Shown here: positions 11,472-24,371 of the stretch, piece by piece | Position numbering within the stretch: position 1 is the first letter of the stretch | Layout: every line of letters begins with the position of its first letter | NCBI GenBank assembly: GCA_010279815.1 | Contig: QEOQ01000544.1 | Location: 62,001-126,000, forward strand | Direction: 5' to 3' | From: Brachionus plicatilis | Taxonomy: Eukaryota > Rotifera > Eurotatoria > Ploima > Brachionidae | DNA: 64,000 bases | The notes under the pieces: generated by a model | The model's database searches: none | Seen by the model: only the letters and a program-made list of their open reading frames with translations | What the model was told of the DNA's origin: nothing | Program-made: the position numbers and the translations under genes

Positions 11472-13422
11472 TTTTTTATTTCATCTAAATTTCATTTAAA
11501 ATTTATTATTTTTTTTTTAATAAAAATACAAAACTTAATTAGGCAAGATCTTATTTTAAAAAGGCTCGATGAGTGGCTCACAATATGGTTTTAATTAAAA
11601 AATTACGCTTTCAGAAATTCCGATTCAAAAAGCAAAGCAGTCAAAGCCTAACGATAAAGGAAGTTATTGAAGCAAAATGATCTAATTAAGTGGAGTCTCA
11701 GCCTATCAGGGTTTTAAAATAACGCTAATTTTGAATTTGTTGAGAAAATTCTATAAATTGGTTATCTATCACGGATATTTGAAAATACATGTTAAATAAT
11801 AAAAAAAATTATTTGAGTTTATTTAGACAATTTGATGAGACAAAAATGGTTTATTTAGCAGAAAAGCGTTTTTTTGCTCTCTAATTATTTGATTTGATTG
11901 TGATATAGAAAATTTATTTTTAAATAATATTCGGGGAGAGAATAAAAATTTAGAAAAAAAATTGTAAAATTAAAAAATTAATTTACTTTATAAAAATGCT
12001 ACATGTATTTGTAATAAATTGTTTTAAATAAAATAATTTCTGTAAATTTAAAAAGCCTTTTTTGACATCAGAATTAATTCCAAAATAATGATACAATTTT
12101 TTCACTAAAATTTGGAAAAGCTTGATTTGGGAAGTGAATCCCATAGTAGTTTTTTTGAAATAATTAACACTCAAAACACTCAAGAAATAGCTAGTTAAAG
12201 ATAAATAGCAAAATGAAAAAAAAAGGCATCAAATTATGCTGGAGTTAACAAGTCATTTTGAGATATTTTAATTTTTTCAAACTGGAAGTTTTTTTCCAAA
12301 CTAAAAAACAAGCATTTTACATTGAAAAATTTTTTTTATGATGAAAAAGTATTTTAATTTTAACAAAATCATTTTATATTCTAAAATTTATTTTAAATAG
12401 ATAAAAGTAAATTTATACAAGTGAAGTTAAATTAGTGATTTATGTGTTTTTTCAATTTTTTAAAAAATCAAAAATAACTTTTACAAATCTCAAAATTAAC
12501 GCTAACGTGGCTGAGAGGGAGAATTAATATTCATTCCAAACAGCCAGGGGATTTTGTCCCAAATTAATTTTTAAATAAATAAATTAGTGATAAAATAGTG
12601 TAGGCTTTTTTTTTCGAATTTAAAAAAGGCTTAATCAATGAATGAAAATTATATTGATTGAACAAAAGCTATATAATTTATCCGATATATTTTTGATAAT
12701 GTTTTTATTATAATAATGATAATATTTGATAAGCTTATTGACTAAATACGGGACGGTTTATTCGTCACTTAAAGCCATAATTTTTTTCGCTTCGAGTCAG
12801 ATTAAATTTAATCTAAATAAACTTTTTAATTTACTAATAGAGCTAAAAAATCTCAATAATTTTTAATTTAAACAAAAATTAAAAATATTTTAAGTATAAA
12901 AAATTATTTTTACAATATGAAGTGGTGAATTTTTTTTTATATAATAAAAAATAATGAAAGCCAATTTTTTAGGATGATGAAAAAAAAATTTTATTTGTCC
13001 CCCTTCTCTCAAAGATTAGCACCAAAATTATTACTTGTATCCTTTTAGTTCTAGAAATTTCATGATTTTTTTAAGCTATAAAATATTCATTTTATTTAAA
13101 AAATTAAGTTTTGTCAATTTAACTGGAGATGAAAAATTTTTGGAACTTTTCACTTTTTTTGGAACTCGTCTTTGATTTAACCCCCTAATCTAAGTTTCAA
13201 TATATTATGAACCTTATTATTTGTCTTTAAGTCCTTTTTAATTTTTTTTCTAATTGTGCAAGAATGGTTCTTCAAAAAGTACAATATATATTGTCTGTAA
13301 AATGCACACCATCAAAAAATCCTTGATTAAACTAAGCAATAAATTGCAGAGTTTTTGCAGAGCTTGGAATTCTTTTGTAAAAATATGTACAATATTGTAG
13401 TTTTTGCAGAACCATTTTTGCA
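11472..13422. other. GPCR upstream region, no gene
   Basis: AT-rich sequence upstream of the GPCR start codon; promoter and 5' UTR presumably begin here but no element can be pinned down. It contains the second copy of a dispersed repeat (about 12050-12290). A 'gtggctgagagggag' stretch near 12505 resembles a tRNA-Ser 5' half, but no cloverleaf follows. Confidence 0.5.
12050..12290 (+). repeat. Dispersed repeat, copy 2
   Basis: Partner of the copy at 6560-6800, same orientation, sharing gatttgggaagtgaatcc, aatagctagttaaagata, ctggagttaacaagtcattt and tttttcaaact blocks. No inverted ends or coding capacity are seen. Confidence 0.6.
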
Positions 13423-14474
13423 GGTTATTGCTAAAAGGGTCTACCTTTTCAACACAAAAAAATAACCATTCAACACAATTTCAAAACGCTCAGCACAAAA
13501 TGATTTCTTCTCAACACAAAAATTAAAATTTGAAAAAAATACTTTTAGCACAAAAATTAAAAATAAAATAAATGCATTCAACACAAAAATTAATGGCTTG
13601 ATGAGAAAATTTAAAAAAAATTTATTGAAACTGTTATAAAGTTGAGCTTAACAGTAAGAAATGTTCTTGCAAGTTTTTCACTAAATTAGAATATTGTGCA
13701 CATTTATTGGCATTAAAAGAATTTAAAAAAAAAAGGACCAATTTGTCAATAAACCTAAAAGAGGTAGAGCAAAAAATGCCGGAAAATGGTTTTCTAGAGA
13801 CTAATTTTTTTAATTTCTTTTCTTAAAGCTTCGAAATTTCCTTTATTTACCTTACTTCCACTTATAAATATCATTAAATAAAATTTATAATTAAAAAAAA
13901 ATTAATTTTTTTATAAATATTTTTGTGTTGAAAAAAAATTTCCTTTAAGAATTATTTTCAAACACAATTTATACCCATTTTTAAACAAGGTATACCTATT
14001 TTTTACTTAAACACAGACCACCCCTTAGAGACCGAAGGAATAATTAAATTAACTTTCTTCAGCTGTTTATTGAGTTTTGGCTAGAACCAAAAGCCCGCCG
14101 CTTTTCTAGTTCAACTTTTTGTGTTCTTTCAAGTGCAATTTAGAGCTAAGCTCTAGGACCTTTCCTTCGGAATGCACAACCGTTCAAATGTCAAATATTT
14201 AGGATTTCGGACACGGACCACCGAAAAAAAACTTTCGCCAAAGTTTCTCTCTTTTAATTTTGACATGCTTTGTTGATTCTAGCAATATGTAAATCTAATT
14301 TGTGTGAAAAGTTTAATAATTTTTTTTTCAGCTAAGGTCTTAATTGCGCGTGAAAGAGCGTAAAATTTTGTCCCAAAAAACAGTTTAAGAAAGTTTATTT
14401 AATTATTCCTTCGGTCTCTATGGGGTGGTCCGTGATTTAGTAAAAAACAGGTATACCGTGTTTTAGCAATAACC
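13423..14474. mobile_element. TIR element, interrupted by a second MITE
   Basis: The outer ends are ggttattgctaaaa (13423-13436) and ttttagcaataacc (14461-14474). Inside them, 13989-14060 and 14387-14457 are inverted repeats of about 70 bases that share ggtatacct, gaccacccc and gagaccgaaggaataatt. Read as one element, the right end runs continuously from gctaaaa to ggtatacc. On the left these blocks are separated by the 540-bp element at 13437-13976, so that element inserted into this one. Flanks atttttgca and ttttttgct may be an imperfect 9-bp target duplication. No reading frame. Confidence 0.7.
13437..13976 (+). mobile_element. TTCAACACAAAA-repeat MITE, copy A
   Basis: Begins gggtctaccttttcaacac and ends near tatacccat, with at least six copies of ttcaacacaaaa or close variants in its left half and the complementary ttgtgttgaaaa in its right part. 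A second copy in reverse orientation is at about 46529-47064; the two share long blocks such as 'aaatgcattcaacac', 'attaatggcttgatgag' and 'aaaagaggtagagcaaaaaa'. Its position inside the element at 13423-14474 gives possible target duplicates attgctaaaa and atttttaaac. Non-coding. Confidence 0.75.
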
Positions 14475-17400
14475 TTTTTTGCTCAATTAATAAAAAAATT
14501 ATAAAGTTTTTACTTTTTGAAGTGTAAATTTTGATTAAAAATTTCACATCGCCTGAAAATTCAGGAATTTTAGAAAATAATATTAATTATCAGTTATTTT
14601 TCGTTAACTTTGGTAAAAATTAAAATTTTAAGAAAAAAATAAAGGTAAAATCTCCAATAATTTTGTTTTTTTGAAATTAATTGTCAATATTTTTGCTTGA
14701 AATTAATAAATTTCTAACGAAATTCCCTTTTTTCATAAAAAATATTGGCATTTTGAAAAAATTAAAAAAATGAATGACCAGTGTAGTTTAAATTGTTCTA
14801 TTATTTTTTTTTTATAATATTGTCAAACATAGTGGTGGTTTCATAGGCGGTGTCATTAAAACAAATCTCAAAAAAAAATTTTTTCATTTGAGATTTATTT
14901 TAATTTATTTGTGTATTTAACAAGATCCCTTTTAACATAAAAACCAAGAATAAAATACTCTTTATTTAAATACACCACCAACGCTATATCAAAATGAAAT
15001 AGATATTCAATTTTTTAAAAAAGCCGCTGTCAGAAGCTTAATAGACTCAGATTAAATAACGGTTATAGTTTAATAACAGAATGTAAAATTTTTGACTGAC
15101 ATTGTATTTGACAATTTTTATTCATTTTCTAGGAGTCTAATCAAGAATTGTCAAAAGTCAAATTTAATTTTTTCTTTAATCTTGTTTTGCCTATTTTTTT
15201 TTAAATATCTATTTTAGCCAAAGGAGCAATGAATTTATTAAAATTTTAATAATTGACAATTAAAATTTCAAGGCAAATCCATGACTTGACTTAAAACTCG
15301 AAAATTAATAAAATTCCCGAAAATTAAATTTAGAAAATTTTTTCGTCTAAAATTAAACTAAAAATTCATAGATTTTTCTAAAGATCCAAAGGACACGTCA
15401 GGGTTTATTAGACAACAAAAATTATTTTTAATATCGCTTTTGTTTGTTTTTTAGTCATCATTAAAATTTTTTAAAGAAACGATCCTGAAAACAAAAAGAA
15501 TTTTTTTTCATGCAAATAACTTTTTGACCTTCAAAAGAAGCTTAAAAGTTAAATCTAGAAGCTCTAAAATTTCTCATTAAAGTAATCGAATTTTACGCAA
15601 GGACACAAGTGGTATTAGTTGTCTTTTGTAGGAAAATTATTATAAACCTAATGAATTAAAATGAAAATTGGAAAAACACATTAAAAAAATAACTAAAAAA
15701 ACAACTTTTTTATTAATTATTAAATATTTTCGATCATTATTTTTTTAGAACGCTCTGATTTTAATGAAGTAGATAACATTTTGGAAGAATATAATTTTTT
15801 AAATATCAAGTTCAAAGAAATGTGCCTAGCTTTAGAATTAATAATAGTAATGATTTGTTTGCTATCGTTTGATGTTTGTCCCGGTTCAATTCAGACCATA
15901 AGCAAATAAAGTTAATTTCTCTTACTCTAAATTTATTCATTTTTGTTGAAATTCTTAAAATAAAGAAGTAAAAAAGTTTGTTTAGATCATTATTTTAATT
16001 TAAAACCATTAAATTGGTAAGGATCTGAAAAATAATTATATAAAAAAAGCATTTAATCAATTGCGAACTATAAACAATATTTTTTTTACAATTTCAAAGG
16101 CAATCAATGAACAAAATACATTAAGACATTTTTCTTCTACATTCATTTAATTGCAATATTCAATAAAATTAAAAAAAGTTAAATAAAATTTTTAAGTTTT
16201 AAGCTTTTCAATTGATTTTTTGATTTAGATTTTAAATTAATAATTTCTTTTTTTTATCATTTAATTAAAAAAATAAATCAAAAAATCGAATCACCAGTTT
16301 AGACTAACACGTCATTGTTACTAAAAATTTTATTAATTATCAAAAAAAAATTTGTGTAATTGTTTCCAAAGCCAAAATATCAAAAAATATCATTCTTTTT
16401 ACTTTTTCCAAGAAATGATCCGACAGAAAAAAAGAAGATTATTTTTTTTGCAAACAACTTTGTATACAAATTGATGTAAATTGTTAATTGGAAATAAGAC
16501 TTTAACCATGAAAAAAATAATGAATTTTTTTATATTTTGGCTTAGTAAACAATTTACAAATTTTTTTTTTGATAATTAAATTAAATAGATTTTTAAAATA
16601 GATTTATAAATTAAATAGAATAAGATAAAAAATAATTTATCAAATCTATTAAATTGAAAAATTAGAATTCAAAAGATGATAAAGTCAAAAAAAGTTGAGT
16701 AAGATAGTCAATTTAAGAATTAAGATTTTTTTGTCAAAGCTATTCAAATCAAAAGTCACAATATAAAATATACAAAATCTCATAAAATTTAAAGCACTCG
16801 AAAATAATGAAATTAATAATTTTAACGTCACTAAATCTTTAATGTTTGAACTCTTAAAATCAGTAAACAATAATTAAAAAATATTATTCAGTATTCCAAA
16901 TAAGATTTCAATTTTTTAAATGATATATGGCGATGTTTTCCACTGACATTGAATAAGTCATTTCAAGTACTATTTGAATATTTTGTTTTTAACTTAAATT
17001 AAAATAATTAATTTTTAATATTTTTATTGATTCTCTTTTATAAATAGCTTTCCTAATATAATCCTATTACGAAAATATTAATAATTCTTACATGATCTGA
17101 TTAAGAATCTCATTCTAGAAATCATTACAGTTTTCTAAAACAAGATTTTGAAAATAAATCCTGAATTAATCTTATTTTGAAAATTCTAAATTAATAACCA
17201 AATTTGTATTTTTTTTAAATTAAATTTCGATAATTTTCTATTTTTGACTAAATTAGCCTCCAAAAAAAAGGCGCTATTTCTGCTTAAAAATGAATTTGAT
17301 TCTAAAATAGTTTTTTTAATTTCACCTTGAATTTTTTGAAAGCGTCTATTTGAAATTACCATTAATTTAACTAAATTGATAATAATATGATATTTTTTAT

Positions 17401-19445
17401 TTAAACTCGATTTTAGCTGTGCGAGGAATAATACAATAACTTACAGAATTTTAAAGAAAAGCCAAAATTTAATTGATTAAATAAATTTTTCATAAAAAAT
17501 CTCAAATAAAAATTGAAAAAAAAACAAAATTACAATACCAATTTTCTTATGAAAAAAACTGAACAAAATTTTATCATTCACTTTTATTGAAATCTGTGTC
17601 TGTTTTTAAATTATAAACCTAATCTTGGCATGTTCGCATAGAATTTAGAATTGATCTGCGTCAAGTGAATTTTTGAAAAATTCAAGGTGCCTTTCATTTT
17701 TAAGACGCTTTAAAATTTTTAAAAGAAAAAGAAAACAGACAGAATTACTTTTTTTTTTACTAAATTTTAGCTTGACAAAAGCACGAAAATTCTACTTAAT
17801 GTCACCAGCATAAAGAAGTTCAAATAAAAATTATTTAAAAACAAATCGAGAAGAAAATAAATTAAAAGAAAAAAATTAATTGACTTGTAAAATCGATTAA
17901 ATAAATATTAATTAATCTTAATATATGAATTTAATCGAGTGAAAATTCAATTTACATCAGCTCTTATAAATATTGCTTTTTGTTTAAAAAAAAAAAAATC
18001 AAATGTGTTAGTGTAAAGAGTTTATAATTTTTTATAATTCTTTAAAAGATACTTTTGAAACTTTTGAAAAATATATTTATCAATTATTCAACCTCTTCAG
18101 ATTGAGTAATTTTTTGAACTTCTATTTGACAACTAATTCAATTGCTCACCAGCTAAAATTAAAAATTCAGCGGAAACTTTTTTTAAAAAATAATGTTACA
18201 ACCGATCGGATATAACAGAAATTTAAAAAATTTAATTAAAAGATCGGAATCATGAAAATAACATCAACTCACTCAATGATCAATATTGAATTTAAAAAAA
18301 AAGAACTTATTCAAATTTTTTATTTGACACTTTATCATTTAATCAATAATTGTTAAAATAAAAACCAATTTAAATAAATATTTAGTACTGCTTAAATCAT
18401 GTTATTGATTAGAGTCTAGTCTCACCAAGATAAGATTGAAAAAAAAATAATAATTTTTGATAATTTTTATCAAAATTCGGCATTTATAAACTTAATATTC
18501 TGTTTATCATGCGCTGATCGACCAAACATTTATTACTTCCACTGACGCTTTCAAGAAAAATCGATCTCATGATCGTAAATGCAAAGGAAAAACGTAAATT
18601 TTAATTTTTCTAAAATTTTTTGGTATGAAATTGTGTTGCGTTACTAATTTATTGCCTTAAAATTCCAGAATAGTCCTTTTTTACACTTTTTATTTGGAAA
18701 CCGGTAGTCAATCAATTGAATTTTGATTAGGGATCGCACAACAACTTAACGTGATTTGGCTACTAATTAATCCACTCTAAAAATTATTAATTTAGCGTTC
18801 CCTCTTTATTCCTAGGAAAAGTATTCAATTCCGGGCCACAACTCTTGCCTTTGATGAATTTTGATAAAAAAATTAAAATAAATAATTAGAATAAATTTAT
18901 CAACAAAAGATAAATGAAAAACAAAATCTGGCGTGATATTACTAATTATGTTTATATTTAAACCTAATTGAATTTTTGAAATAAAAATAATAAATCATCT
19001 AAAAAATTTTAAAATAAATGCGCACAGCTCTGATGTAGTGATTAAAAATAACCATGTAAAATCAATCAAAATTAAGAAAATATAATTTTGAGATTTTTAA
19101 TTATGGAAATCTCGGTTTTGCCGAAGAGTTTGTTCTTATAAATACCGGAAATAAACTCAAAATATGAAGATTTAATTTTTACAATCGCAATTTACTTTTT
19201 AGATTGATTGAGTTATACATACAAACGATCACATTTCTCTGATTTTCGTTTTAAAAGACAAGAAAAAATTTAAATTTAAATTTTAAATTTATTTAAGCTA
19301 AAAAAACTTTCATTTTTGAGTCAAATATCGTGTTATTTTTTATCTTTAAATTGAATTTTGATAAATTAGCGTTCATCATCCCAAAAGAAATGAACATTGC
19401 CCTGGTAATTAACCTTAAAATTAAAAAAATATTAAATTTTGGTTT
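14475..19445. other. Long gene-free stretch
   Basis: About 5 kb of AT-rich DNA with no recognisable gene. A short inverted pair, tagtggtggt near 14831 and accaccaacgctat near 14972, may be a small MITE. About 18470-18850 is noticeably less AT-rich, with isolated GC clusters such as ggaaaccggtagtc and ttccgggccac, and could be regulatory or an untranslated exon. I could not recognise coding sequence there. Confidence 0.5.
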
Positions 19446-19697
19446 TTGACTCTTTTGAATAATAGTAATTATGTAATTTGCGATGAATCTCAGACCGCTC
19501 AATCGAACTTAGTCTTTCTTTTGAATGGAATGAACAACAAGGCTTTAGATCGGGTCATTCTTGCCAAACAGTTATACACGAATATAAAAGAGAATTTAAA
19601 AAAGCTAAAGAAAGAACCATTAACAAATATTTCATTATTTATTGGCTTCAGAATAGAATTTGATGTGAATTTTGATTTTCATTGTGTTTTCAAATAA
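19446..19697 (+). CDS. Possible terminal exon of an unrecognised gene
   Basis: An open frame of about 80 codons, richer in G+C than its surroundings, with a balanced, helix-prone composition: ICDESQTAQSNL, NKALDRVILAKQLYTNIKEN and KKLKKEPLTNI. It ends at TAA 19695-19697 and an AATAAA follows at 19713-19718, a good poly(A) position. There is no convincing start: the first Met is internal. Acceptor-like sites (pyrimidine-rich ...aatag near 19470, ...ctcag near 19495) suggest a 3' exon whose upstream exons I cannot place. No homology is recognised. It could equally be a chance frame. Confidence 0.25.
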   Translation: MTLLNNSNYVICDESQTAQSNLVFLLNGMNNKALDRVILAKQLYTNIKENLKKLKKEPLTNISLFIGFRIEFDVNFDFHCVFK

Positions 19698-19712
19698 ATA
19701 TATCCACGATAA

Positions 19713-19718
19713 AATAAA
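19713..19718 (+). terminator. Candidate poly(A) signal
   Basis: AATAAA 15 bases after the stop of the frame at 19446-19697. In DNA this AT-rich the hexamer is common, so it is weak support only. Confidence 0.25.
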
Positions 19719-20419
19719 GTTAATAAAGAATTTCAGTTTTTTAGATAATTTTAATCGATGACATCAGTGAAAGTCAAATAAATGGTAAACATTCAATCTA
19801 TAGATATTTTTTCTCGTATAATAAATATTTCATAGAGTTATTTTAGAAGAATTTTTTCAGGAGATTAAATACAGAAAAATTATTGAAAAAAATTTATCAT
19901 TTTTTTTTTCAGAATAATAATCTTTTTTAATTTTTTCAATGACATTTAATTGAAAAAATATTTAAAATTTTCTTTTAATCTACAATAAACGAAAATTTAA
20001 ATTGAAAAAGAATTATTTCATGAGTTAATAAAACGTAAATACAGTTAAAATTAGTTCTTAAAAAAAATTTAAATTAATTTAATCTTTAAATTTTTCTGTT
20101 TAAAGTTTTTAACATAATTTCTTTGAAAAAAATTTTATTAGTTTATTTCTATGAGATATTTTTTTTTTACCAAAATTTATTCTACGAGTTTTGTCTAATT
20201 TTATTAATTTTCTATGAATCAGTTGCCTGACGAATTGATACATCATCTAAATAAATTATAAATTAAATTTGTCAAATCACGAACAATTTTATCTAAATAA
20301 CTTTATTGCTACGTTTTTTGTCAGCTTTGTCCCAGAAATTTTTTTTCATAAGACTTTAAAAATTTGTGCTGAGAAATTTTTAGATTAATAATTATAATAT
20401 TATATTTAATTTTTTTAAA

Positions 20420-20530
20420 GTATTAATCCAGTTGGTTCTTAAAGCTCTTTTCAATGACACGTATATTTTTTCAGCAGGCAGCTCATTCCAGTTATTCATC
20501 GCTCTATTTAGAGTATTTTGATTCTGTAGA
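20420..20530 (-). mobile_element. LINE ORF2 C-terminal scrap
   Basis: On the minus strand an open frame reads NTLNRAMNNWNELPAEKI followed by VSLKRALRTNWINTLKK. NxWNxLPxxx with a downstream SLxxxL block is the hallmark end of CR1/Jockey-type LINE ORF2. There is no extension on either side, so this is a short fragment. Confidence 0.5.
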
Positions 20531-23500
20531 AGTTTTCGAATAAAATTAAAAAAAATTTTATGCCTTTTTTTTCCTTAAAAAAAATTGAATACAATTTTAG
20601 TAATAATAAAATTTTAGCAATAAATAAAAGCTCATTCTCAATAGCTCGAATTAATCAAACCATTAAACATGAAATTCGGAGTTCTGCAAGAATCTGTTTC
20701 TGAAAAGGTCCATGCTCAGTTATTTTTTCCAATAACTTCCAATCACTATTTTAAGACTTGATGTCAATATGTTTGCAGAAGATTTAACATCATGTTTCTC
20801 AGAAAAAGATTTTAAAATGGTTCCAGGAATACTCAATAAATAACATACTTAAAATACAAGATCCCTCTAAAAAGGTTCAAATAATCAAAATCGAGTTCCA
20901 AGTTTAAACTTTTATTAATGGTTATCAACAAGCAATGACTGATAAATGATTTTTTCAAAAATAAAATCTTATACAATGATAAAAAAAGACAAATAAACGT
21001 GACCACAATAAACTCTCAAAAACTAATTTTAACCACAACCCAAAAAACTTTTCTAATTACTAAAGAATACTGAATTTTTCTTTTACGAACGGTTTCGAAT
21101 TTTGCGTCATAAAATTTCTGTCCAAGTCTTTTTATAAATATGATGATTTGTTTTAAACTAAAAAGCATCATTTTAAAGAATTTCATAACTTAAGTCTATC
21201 TACGCTAAATAATCAGAAAATGGGGCAAAATGTAAATAATTATTCATTTTTAGATTTATATATATAGGAAGATGGCATAACTGGGTGACTTATTTTTAAA
21301 ATAATTTAAATTCAAGCAAACAAAGCTGAGAAAATTTGAAATCTGATCACCCAATTTGCCCCAAGATTTTGACAAACCCATAAAGAGCGATTGGTTAACC
21401 GGGTGAGGAGCAATTGGGTTTATAGAGTTAACCTAATTGCCCCATTTTTTAGTAGCATTTCCCCGCATATTGCCCCGGTTGGCCGAATTTTCACCCGATT
21501 GCCACGAAAATTTAAGTTTTTTATAAAGATTGCTCTTTTCATATTGATAAGGAAAAAAATATAAATTTCATCAAAAAATTTTTTTATAATCGATATGGAT
21601 TTAACTACTTTACAATTAATTTTTACAATTTTTTAAAAATAACTTTTGAATAAACGAAGCTGAGATTTAATTTTTGATTGATTATTTTAATTTAAAAAGA
21701 AACAAAAACAATCACAAAATCCGAGTACAAGAATATTTCGCATAATAGGTGAACTATGTGAATATAAAAAGGTTCAATTCAAATAATCAAATACGATTAA
21801 ACTTTTATAAATTCACTTTCATTAGGTGAACTATGGTTCACATAGTTAGAAAATTTACTAAATTAGATATTTTAATTGATTTTAATAAAAAATTTTTAAG
21901 AACAAAAATTTTATTATTTTAAAATTTACTTTTTGCTCACAAATAAATTTTAATAATGTTTAAATAATGTTCAAAATTTTAATTTTAATGATCACAATTC
22001 TTTTCCAATAAAAAATTAAGATCTCAAATAAAAAAAAAAACCCAGAAACTTCGTAAATTTAAAGGTAAATTGTTATTTAATTTCTGAATTCATTTAAATG
22101 AAAAAAAAATATTTTACTAAAACTATCGACTTAATATTATTACATAACTTTTTATAATTTAATTTTTATTTAAAAATTAATTTTTTTGATTTTTAAATTT
22201 TAATAAATTTATTTTCTGCGTTTTTTTAAATATTAAATAAAAGAGTTTTCTTTTTTTGTGTGAATCACATGTTTAGTGTTCATTAATCTCTTTGAATTTG
22301 ATTTGAATTTTCAAGTCAAAAAGAGGTTTTTATTTCCCAAATGAATGTACCAAAAAAATATATATTTTAATTAAAATTTATTTTTTTTTTTTAAACTAAC
22401 TCTTTTTCATAAAAATAATCTGTTATTTTCTTACTTTTTTATTTTATTTGTCTTATTTTAAACAAAAAATCTGTCGAATATAAAATAATTATAAACTTTG
22501 TCTTTTTTATTAATTTAATCAGGAGTTTTCTAAAATTGTCATTTTAAACTCTCTTTATTCTATCAAAAACTACCAAAAAATGTTTTTCATTCTGGTCATT
22601 TCCAGTTTGACTTAAATTAGAAATGATATGGAACAAAATAAAATTGTAAAATTTTTTAAAAGACCTTTAAAAAATATTTGAAATTCAATTCTGAGATTTT
22701 GCTTATTCAATATTTTAGAATTAATTAATTAGCTATTCAAATTAATTTCAAAGAAGCTGGTCTTTATCTTTAAATTAAAAAAATGTCTAATAATTAACAG
22801 CCTTAGTGATTTTCTTTTTTGTTGCCGCTATTTTTATTATGTGAATATGTGAATTAATTTTTAATTTTTTATTGGGAGACAATTTAAAAAAAAATGAATA
22901 AAATTTCAAAAATTTGTTCTTTTTTTTTCTCTTTGATTTTACTAAATTTTTTAGAAATTCTCATTAGTTTTAATAAATTTTAGGTTTTATACAATTTTAC
23001 GGAAAATAATCGATTAATTTTAAACTTACTGAATTATTTAGAAATTGTGGTAAAATTATTATTTAAAATCAGTATTGCAGATTATATTTATTCAATCTTA
23101 TTTTTGTCATTTTTAAAATTTTGAAAACACAAGCTTTTCAATTAGAAATTTTTCGGTATCAGAAAAACAATTTTTTAAAGTAAATGAGTAGGCTTAATTT
23201 TAAACTAAGATTGATCAGAACAGTCACTTTGAAAACTCCAGAATGAAATAATTTAGAAACGAATATTATTTTTTCAGGAAGGCTTAATATACATTAAATC
23301 TGAATAATTCATTTTTTAAACATTATCTTCCATTTTGTTGTCTAATAATAATCATTTCATTTTGAAGAATTCATAAAAATCATTTATGACTTGCATTTGG
23401 AAATTTTTTGTCTAAGAAAATAAAGTTGAATTCAAAAATGAAAAAACAAAACTTAGATGATAGCTATTAACGTTTTAAAAATCTTCCTCTTCTTATATAT

Positions 23501-24371
23501 ATATATATAATACTTACAGTCTTCTTATTTTAAGACTTTCAACTGATGTTTTACATAGAAATGTTTATCGTTTCTTTTTTTTAATTTTTTTCATGTAAAT
23601 TAACCTAATTGATGTATTAGAAAAAAAAATTATTTCATTTTAATATTCTGCTCGTGAGACCTAAATTAATTAAACATATAGAAAAAAAGTATGCTTACAC
23701 TCGAAATTTAATTTATAAATTCAGAAGATTTTTTTTGGTAAGCTTAATTTACTCATAACAAAACTTGGATTTTTCCAGTTGAAAAATAATCAAAAAATCA
23801 AATTTTGCTAAATTTCGTTTCCGGATACTTGATTAAGTCTGTGTAAAAAAATTCACAAAAATTGATCACTCAAAATATAAGAATATGCTTTATCACTAAA
23901 ATTTCTGATAATTTATTAATGATAAATTTTTGGGTCAATTTAATCAGCAGCCTCAAAAATTGTTTCAGCACCTACAAAGTAAGCCAACAAACAAACTTTA
24001 CACTCTTTTAAAAAATTAAAATCTTTAAATTTTTAAAAGGATCTACTCAGTCTCCACAAAGAAAAAACTGTCACCCAAAAATCAAAAACTGTTAAACACA
24101 AATAAAATCTTTTTAGCAAAAATTTTTTAATATCTATTAAAAACTGCCTTTTTTTAAAAAATATTTTAGATAAAAAAATGCCTATGATTTTACGTAATAA
24201 AAAAAAATTTCCGAATTTTAGGAGATTAAATAATCCAAACAAATAAAACAAAAAAAAAGAACAATGAAAATTCATTGAATGATGCAGGGCTAATATTGTA
24301 TCAGAATCAGACGAATTTGTTAATAAATCTAAAAAAGTTCGTCCAAAATTAGCTGGAAATTGGTTTTTCTT
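20531..24371. other. Gene-free AT-rich stretch with small repeats
   Basis: No gene is supported. At about 21225-21500, blocks of 'ggggcaa', 'attgcccc', 'caattggg' and 'gggtga/tcaccc' recur on both strands, suggesting an old palindromic element whose ends are not clear. At 21740-21850 aggtgaactatg occurs twice with a complementary ggttcacatagtt, related to the larger element at 27135-27974. A short (ta)n tract lies at about 23497-23509. Confidence 0.5.

Noticed and set aside
11220..11594. Plus-strand frame of 124 codons
   Set aside because: It overlaps the GPCR exon antisense and has no recognisable features.
12485..12560. tRNA-Ser-like 5' half (gtggctgagaggga)
   Set aside because: No anticodon arm, T-arm or acceptor complement can be drawn from the following sequence.
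13437..13600. CRISPR-like array from regularly repeated ttcaacacaaaa
   Set aside because: Unit and spacing are irregular, the genome is eukaryotic, and a second copy at 46529-47064 shows it is a dispersed element.
23497..23509. (ta)n tract as a regulatory TATA element
   Set aside because: It is a plain microsatellite with no gene downstream on either strand.
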